From assembly GCA_017458185.1 (NCBI GenBank), contig JAFTFY010000030.1, positions 1-64,000 of the forward strand: 64,000 bases of DNA, given 5' to 3'. Position numbers and translations under genes: made by a program. The notes beneath the pieces are model-generated. The model did no database searches, had not been told where the DNA came from, and saw only the letters and a program-made list of their open reading frames with translations. This document shows, piece by piece, positions 60,055 to 64,000 of the stretch (the first letter of the stretch is position 1; every line of letters starts with the position of its first letter). Source of the stretch: Neisseriaceae bacterium (GTDB lineage Bacteria > Pseudomonadota > Gammaproteobacteria > Burkholderiales > Neisseriaceae).

Positions 60055-61170
60055 ATGAAACAGTTTGAATTTGAACAACGCTACGAATTATTCTGGCAAG
60101 AGTTTGCGGCTCAAATTGAAGCGGCGGAACGCAATCAGTCGCTTGATGACGCACGCCATTTTACGCAACGCTATCGCCAGTTGTGCCGCCAAACCATGCA
60201 GGCGGCAAATCGTGCCTATTCGCCGTCTTTGGTGGAAGATTTAAACCGCTTAACCGCACGCGCTCATCAGGTGTTGTATCGCTATCGCACGCCACTTTTG
60301 CCTAAATTCATCGCGTGGCTGAAAACCGACTTGCCGCGTCAAGTGCGTGCTGAAAAAACAGTGGTGATTTGGTCGCATATTTTGTTTTATGTGCCGTATA
60401 TTGTGTTTTTTGTGCTGTGTGCGATTTTTCCGCATTGGGCAAATGACTTACCAGGTGTGGATTTGGCACGCGTGCAAGAAATGTATCAGGATATGGCAAA
60501 TGACACGATGAACAACGAAACACGCGAACGCTCGATAGACGCCATGATGTTTGGCTTTTATATTTTTAATAATATTGGCATTGCATTCAAAGCGGTGGGC
60601 AGTGGCTTTTTGTTTGGCATGGGTACGATTTATATTTTGGTGATGAACGGCTATATGATGGGGGCGATTGAAGGAGCGATGTTGCACGCAGACCCGCAAG
60701 TTGCCGCGAATTTTTTCGGTTTTATCGGGGCGCATGGTGCGTTTGAACTCACAGGCATTGTGTTATCAGGTGCGGCGGGCTTACGCATTGGCTTGGCTTT
60801 GCTGGCACCACAGGGTTATTCTCGCTTGGACGCTTTGAAAATTCAAGGCAAAAAAGCCAGTCAGTTAATTGCTGCCGCCTTTTTCTTTTTATTTATTGCC
60901 GCCATTTTAGAAGCGTTTTGGTCGTCTAATACGCTTTTGTCGCCCTATTTCAAAATGGCTGTGGCGTTTTGTTTGTGGGTGGCGGTGTATGCTTACTTGC
61001 TGTTTGGGGGCGACAAAAATGAGCGGACAAGTGCGTTTTCGCCGCAGAAGTGCGTGGGAATCTGCCGATTTGGGCGTGAGCATGGTGGCACGCCGTCCGT
61101 TTTTTTATTTTTTCTTGCAATTTTGCTTTCTGTTACCGATTTACGCTTTGATTTCATTGCCTTTTTATAA
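60055..61170 (+). CDS. SpoIIM-family membrane protein (possible frameshift at its end)
   Basis: 371 aa as read. After a soluble helical N-terminus it has about five membrane segments (116-137, 178-200, 210-235, 270-290, 303-325), as in stage II sporulation protein M homologues found with MoxR operons. The last 50 codons overlap the next gene by 150 bases and look like a shadow of it. At 61015-61019 there is an A5 run; one more A would end the gene at TGA overlapping the next ATG, the usual ATGA joint. So the native stop may be near 61021. Confidence 0.78.
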   Translation: MKQFEFEQRYELFWQEFAAQIEAAERNQSLDDARHFTQRYRQLCRQTMQAANRAYSPSLVEDLNRLTARAHQVLYRYRTPLLPKFIAWLKTDLPRQVRAEKTVVIWSHILFYVPYIVFFVLCAIFPHWANDLPGVDLARVQEMYQDMANDTMNNETRERSIDAMMFGFYIFNNIGIAFKAVGSGFLFGMGTIYILVMNGYMMGAIEGAMLHADPQVAANFFGFIGAHGAFELTGIVLSGAAGLRIGLALLAPQGYSRLDALKIQGKKASQLIAAAFFFLFIAAILEAFWSSNTLLSPYFKMAVAFCLWVAVYAYLLFGGDKNERTSAFSPQKCVGICRFGREHGGTPSVFLFFLAILLSVTDLRFDFIAFL

Positions 61171-62503
61171 TAATCCCACTTGGGTATTATTTATTTTATG
61201 GTGGTTAAAACCTGCGTTTGAAGCAGGTTTGGTGCTTGCCTTATCCAAACAAGTTTTTGGTGAGCCTTTGCAGTTTTCAGGCTGCCTGAAAGACGCTTGG
61301 CGGTCTATTTGGCGGTATCGCCTGATGGGTGATTTACTGTGGCGGCGGTTTTCCTTGCGGCGTGCGGTGATTTTGCCTGTAACCGTATTGGAAAAAGTCA
61401 AAGGCAAAGAACACGCCAAACGCCGCCGTGAAATTGGCTATAAAACCGCAGCCCAAAGCGGCTGGCTGACTTTTTTCGGAGCCCATTTTGAAAGCATTTT
61501 GCTGTATGGTTTTCTATTGGCATTGGGCTGGCTGTTTTTCTCGCCCAACGCTCATTTTGAAGTTGATCCTGACGGATTATTCGATAATTTGTCGGAAATA
61601 GGCAATTATTTTTTCATCACCCAAACCCACTGGTCGTGGCATATTGTTAATTTTTTATATTTAGTCATTTTGGCGTTTTGGACTCCATTTTTTGTAGCGG
61701 CTAATTTTTCTATTTATTTACAAGCCAGAACCGAAAATGAAGCGTGGGATATTCGTTTATCTTTCAGACAATTAGCCAAACGATTGGGTAAAGTTTCTGT
61801 GCTTGTTTTAACACTATTTTTATTTTCAGGCAGCCCCTCTAATACGGCATACGCCGAAACACCGCCTGATAAACAACAAGTGGAACAAGTACGAAAAGAA
61901 ACAATCGGTACAAAACCTTTTGTGCATTTGGATACACGAAAAAATTGGCACAAAAACGACAAACAATCCAAAAGCAAAAAAGAAAATAAAAACAAAGAAT
62001 TGCCGTCTTTTTCGTGGGTTTTGTTTGCCAAATCTTTGATGTGGGCGATTGGCATCGCTTTGGTGGGCGTGGTGTTGTATTTGCTGTGGCGTTATGTTTT
62101 TCCACAAGCGGTTGATAATAAAAATAAAAAAATAAAAACGCCTGAAAAAATTTTCGGCTTGGATATTCGTGAAGACAGGCTGCCTGAAAACCCAGCCGCC
62201 GCCGCACTGAATTTATTTGACACTGACCCGCGTGCGGCTTTGTCCTTGTTATATCGTGCGGTTTTGGCTCATTTGGTTCATCGTGAAAAATTGGTTTTAA
62301 ACAGCAGTATGACCGAGCAAGAAGTGTTAAATTTAGTTACAAAACAACGCCCTAATGTGGCAATGTTGGTTGAAAAAATCACCCGTTCGTGGATTTTCAC
62401 AGCCTACGCCCACATTCTGCCTGACCGTGCCACAATGGACGATTTATGCCAAAATTATGCGGCGTTAAGTTTCAGGCAGCCTGAACTTGGAGAAATGCAA
62501 TGA
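61019..62503 (+). CDS. DUF4129 membrane protein
   Basis: 494 aa from the ATG at 61019. Membrane segments at about 30-60, 165-185, 212-240, 268-287 and 342-367; a charged segment rich in Lys (300-340) lies between the last two. The C-terminal DUF4129 domain (about 405-490) has the L-N-L-F-D-T-D-P-R-A-A-L-S-L-L-Y-R motif and L-T-x-x-E motif as M-T-E-Q-E-V-L. A DUS encodes F-S-G-C-L-K-D. Fourth gene of the MoxR operon. Confidence 0.85.
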   Translation: MSGQVRFRRRSAWESADLGVSMVARRPFFYFFLQFCFLLPIYALISLPFYNNPTWVLFILWWLKPAFEAGLVLALSKQVFGEPLQFSGCLKDAWRSIWRYRLMGDLLWRRFSLRRAVILPVTVLEKVKGKEHAKRRREIGYKTAAQSGWLTFFGAHFESILLYGFLLALGWLFFSPNAHFEVDPDGLFDNLSEIGNYFFITQTHWSWHIVNFLYLVILAFWTPFFVAANFSIYLQARTENEAWDIRLSFRQLAKRLGKVSVLVLTLFLFSGSPSNTAYAETPPDKQQVEQVRKETIGTKPFVHLDTRKNWHKNDKQSKSKKENKNKELPSFSWVLFAKSLMWAIGIALVGVVLYLLWRYVFPQAVDNKNKKIKTPEKIFGLDIREDRLPENPAAAALNLFDTDPRAALSLLYRAVLAHLVHREKLVLNSSMTEQEVLNLVTKQRPNVAMLVEKITRSWIFTAYAHILPDRATMDDLCQNYAALSFRQPELGEMQ

Positions 62504-63837
62504 ATAAACGCATTTTATCCTTTGTTGTCATTGTATTAGTCATTATCGGCTTAATTGCCGCTTGGTTTGTTTATCAATACAATCAAGCCGAAACCGAATA
62601 TTATTGGAATGATAAAACGGAAGCGATGAAAAACAATAAAGCAGGTTATTATGCTTTATCGCAATTTTTGCAAAAACAACATAAAAACACACCTGTTTTA
62701 TATGTGAAAAGTATGAAACAATTTGAAAAATTTAGTCAAAAAAATAAAAATAATGCTATTTTATTAGTGGGTTCAGCGAATAATCGTGGTGATTTTGGCA
62801 ATGATAATATAGATATTTTATTCAAATGGGTGGAAGAAGGAAACCATTTATATATCAGACAAAATAAATATATTAACCAAAAATTGGGTTTGGAATTTAA
62901 ATCTGTTCCTGAAATTAAAAAGAACTTTCCTGTTAAAACAACAGAAAATAAAAAAATTCAGGCAGCCTGCCAACAAGAATATAATTCTTTGCAACAGTAT
63001 AAAAAATTTGGATATTCTGTGGATAATGATTTTGTAAAAAATTGTTCCAATAATTTATCTATGATGGTGCTGCCTGAAAATAATCAACCGATATTTATTT
63101 TAGAAACAGATATTCAAAAAATAGATGAAAAAAACTTATGGGGCTTTGATATTAGCAAAACGCCTAATATTATTTCAGTGGCAAAATATCCTAATGATAT
63201 TGCAACTATTGTACGAGTTAAAAAAGGTAAAGGTACAATTACTGTTGTGGGTACTTATGAATTATTTTCGCACCCTGAAAAACCCATAGACGCGGAAAAA
63301 ATTCACTTAAACCGTTTTGATAATGCTTATTTTGCCGCTTATTTAACACAAGGAAAATCGAATATTTATTTAATGTCGCCCAAAGGTGGCAATAAAAAAT
63401 CGGGTTTGGATAAAAATTTCCCTGCGTGGTTGCAGTTATTGCAAAAATACCCCTTGCCGACAATTTTATTTGCCTTGCTGGTTATGTTAGCCATTTGGCA
63501 GCAAATCAAACGCTTGGGCGGCAAACGGCGGTTAGATGAACGCAACACGCGTCCGATTTCTGCCCATTTTGCCGCACAAGGCAGATTGATTGCCCACAAT
63601 AAGGAAGAATATGCCCTGCTTTGCGAATGGCGAAGTGAATTATTGCAAGAATGGCAACGCAAATTCGGCACAGTTTCAGCCACGCGGCAAACCGCTGTAT
63701 TATTGGCGAAAAAATTAAATGTCGCCGCAGACGATATTGAACTGTGGCTCTCCCCCATACCGCAAAACTTGCGGACAGGCGATTTATTGCGTTTTGTTCG
63801 CAGTCATCAACGATTAAGGAAAAAACAATATGAATAG
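62500..63837 (+). CDS. DUF4350-type membrane protein
   Basis: 445 aa. One N-terminal anchor (residues 4-26) and a second near 325-342; the large segment between them is probably periplasmic and has a GATase-like fold in DUF4350 proteins, with I-L-L-V-G-S near 88. The C-terminal 100 residues are cytoplasmic and resemble the tail after DUF4350. It overlaps the previous gene by four bases and the next by eight, so the operon is tightly coupled. AT-rich in the middle. Confidence 0.78.
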   Translation: MNKRILSFVVIVLVIIGLIAAWFVYQYNQAETEYYWNDKTEAMKNNKAGYYALSQFLQKQHKNTPVLYVKSMKQFEKFSQKNKNNAILLVGSANNRGDFGNDNIDILFKWVEEGNHLYIRQNKYINQKLGLEFKSVPEIKKNFPVKTTENKKIQAACQQEYNSLQQYKKFGYSVDNDFVKNCSNNLSMMVLPENNQPIFILETDIQKIDEKNLWGFDISKTPNIISVAKYPNDIATIVRVKKGKGTITVVGTYELFSHPEKPIDAEKIHLNRFDNAYFAAYLTQGKSNIYLMSPKGGNKKSGLDKNFPAWLQLLQKYPLPTILFALLVMLAIWQQIKRLGGKRRLDERNTRPISAHFAAQGRLIAHNKEEYALLCEWRSELLQEWQRKFGTVSATRQTAVLLAKKLNVAADDIELWLSPIPQNLRTGDLLRFVRSHQRLRKKQYE

Positions 63838-64000
63838 CGAAAACAATTTTCAGGCAGCCTTTGAAACAGCCAGCCAAATGTTGCAACACATTCGTGAGCA
63901 CCTAAATAGCGTGATTATTGGGCAAGCGTCCGTGATTGACCAGTCTTTGGTAGCACTCATTGCAGGCGGTCATATTCTGTTAGAAGGCGTGCCTGGCACG
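63830..64000 (+). CDS. MoxR-family AAA ATPase, partial (runs off the window)
   Basis: First 57 codons only. The N-terminus has the MoxR lead-in V-I-I-G-Q followed by I-L-L-E-G-V-P-G-T, the start of the Walker A motif. MoxR ATPases assemble or activate von Willebrand factor A-domain proteins; DUF58 and VWA genes usually follow, beyond this window. A half-DUS encodes N-F-Q-A-A-F. Confidence 0.87.
   Translation, partial: MNSENNFQAAFETASQMLQHIREHLNSVIIGQASVIDQSLVALIAGGHILLEGVPGT

Overview
The window is a piece of a moderately AT-rich betaproteobacterial chromosome that reads as Neisseriaceae. The strongest sign is the DNA uptake sequence (DUS): at least 60 copies of TTTCAGGC[A/T]GCCTGAAA, about one per kilobase, mostly between genes but also inside many. 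Read on one strand it is AGGCTGCCTGAA (the Simonsiella-type DUS dialect) and on the other AGGCAGCCTGAA (the Kingella-type). Copies with a damaged half mostly keep the Simonsiella form (14 against 4 in my hand tally). With the low GC and Neisseria-like gene content this points to Simonsiella muelleri or a close relative. The species is an inference. No rRNA, tRNA, CRISPR array, prophage or complete insertion sequence was recognised.

Layout. 0-6 kb, minus strand: TatD-family hydrolase, NAD kinase, a HicAB toxin-antitoxin pair, an acetyltransferase, folB, fabG. 6-13.7 kb: RhlE-type helicase, recD, folP, a REP-associated tyrosine transposase (RAYT) framed by two inverted REP hairpins, acnD. 13.9-20.4 kb is accessory: a PIN-like/ImmA-IrrE pair, a zinc-ribbon/ABC transporter operon, phoH, two tiny membrane proteins, a secreted Pro/His/Arg-rich protein. 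20.4-26.7 kb: a CASTOR/POLLUX-type channel gene between two long direct repeats, a HigBA-like pair with a perfect operator palindrome, a CbiM-like permease, a MATE pump. 27-32.8 kb, minus strand: hisB, a lipoprotein, adk, two parvulin-type foldases, yciB, gapA. 33-45.6 kb, mainly plus strand: acpS-mutT, pncA, hemE, ydcH, purU, brnTA, glnE, a small ferredoxin, rpsT, a minus-strand AAA-TOPRIM ATPase, nagZ. 45.7-54 kb: a TrmH-family methyltransferase, gatB, a YhcG-type nuclease, suhB, a frameshifted trmJ, a trypsin-like protease, hscB, yejE. 54-64 kb: a zinc-ribbon nuclease with a cold-shock/membrane partner, tsaE-amiC, an Ala-rich lipoprotein, and an operon RDD-SpoIIM-DUF4129-DUF4350-MoxR that runs off the end.

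The most unusual content lies between genes. There are at least five repeat families besides the DUS: (1) GTAG-headed REP hairpins matching the RAYT gene; (2) a modular element with conserved linkers (GTCATTGCGAG ... CGTGGCAATCC) around hairpins whose stems differ in every copy yet stay paired; (3) a composite of a CGAAGCGTTATCTAAA-like block, a variable hairpin and a 7-bp GAGCART array; (4) short Correia-type MITEs with their own terminal repeats; (5) a CACGGAG inverted repeat. Four toxin-antitoxin-like pairs and three possible defence genes (AAA-TOPRIM, DUF1887-like nuclease, YhcG) add accessory character. Two reading-frame oddities at homopolymers (trmJ and the SpoIIM gene) deserve checking.
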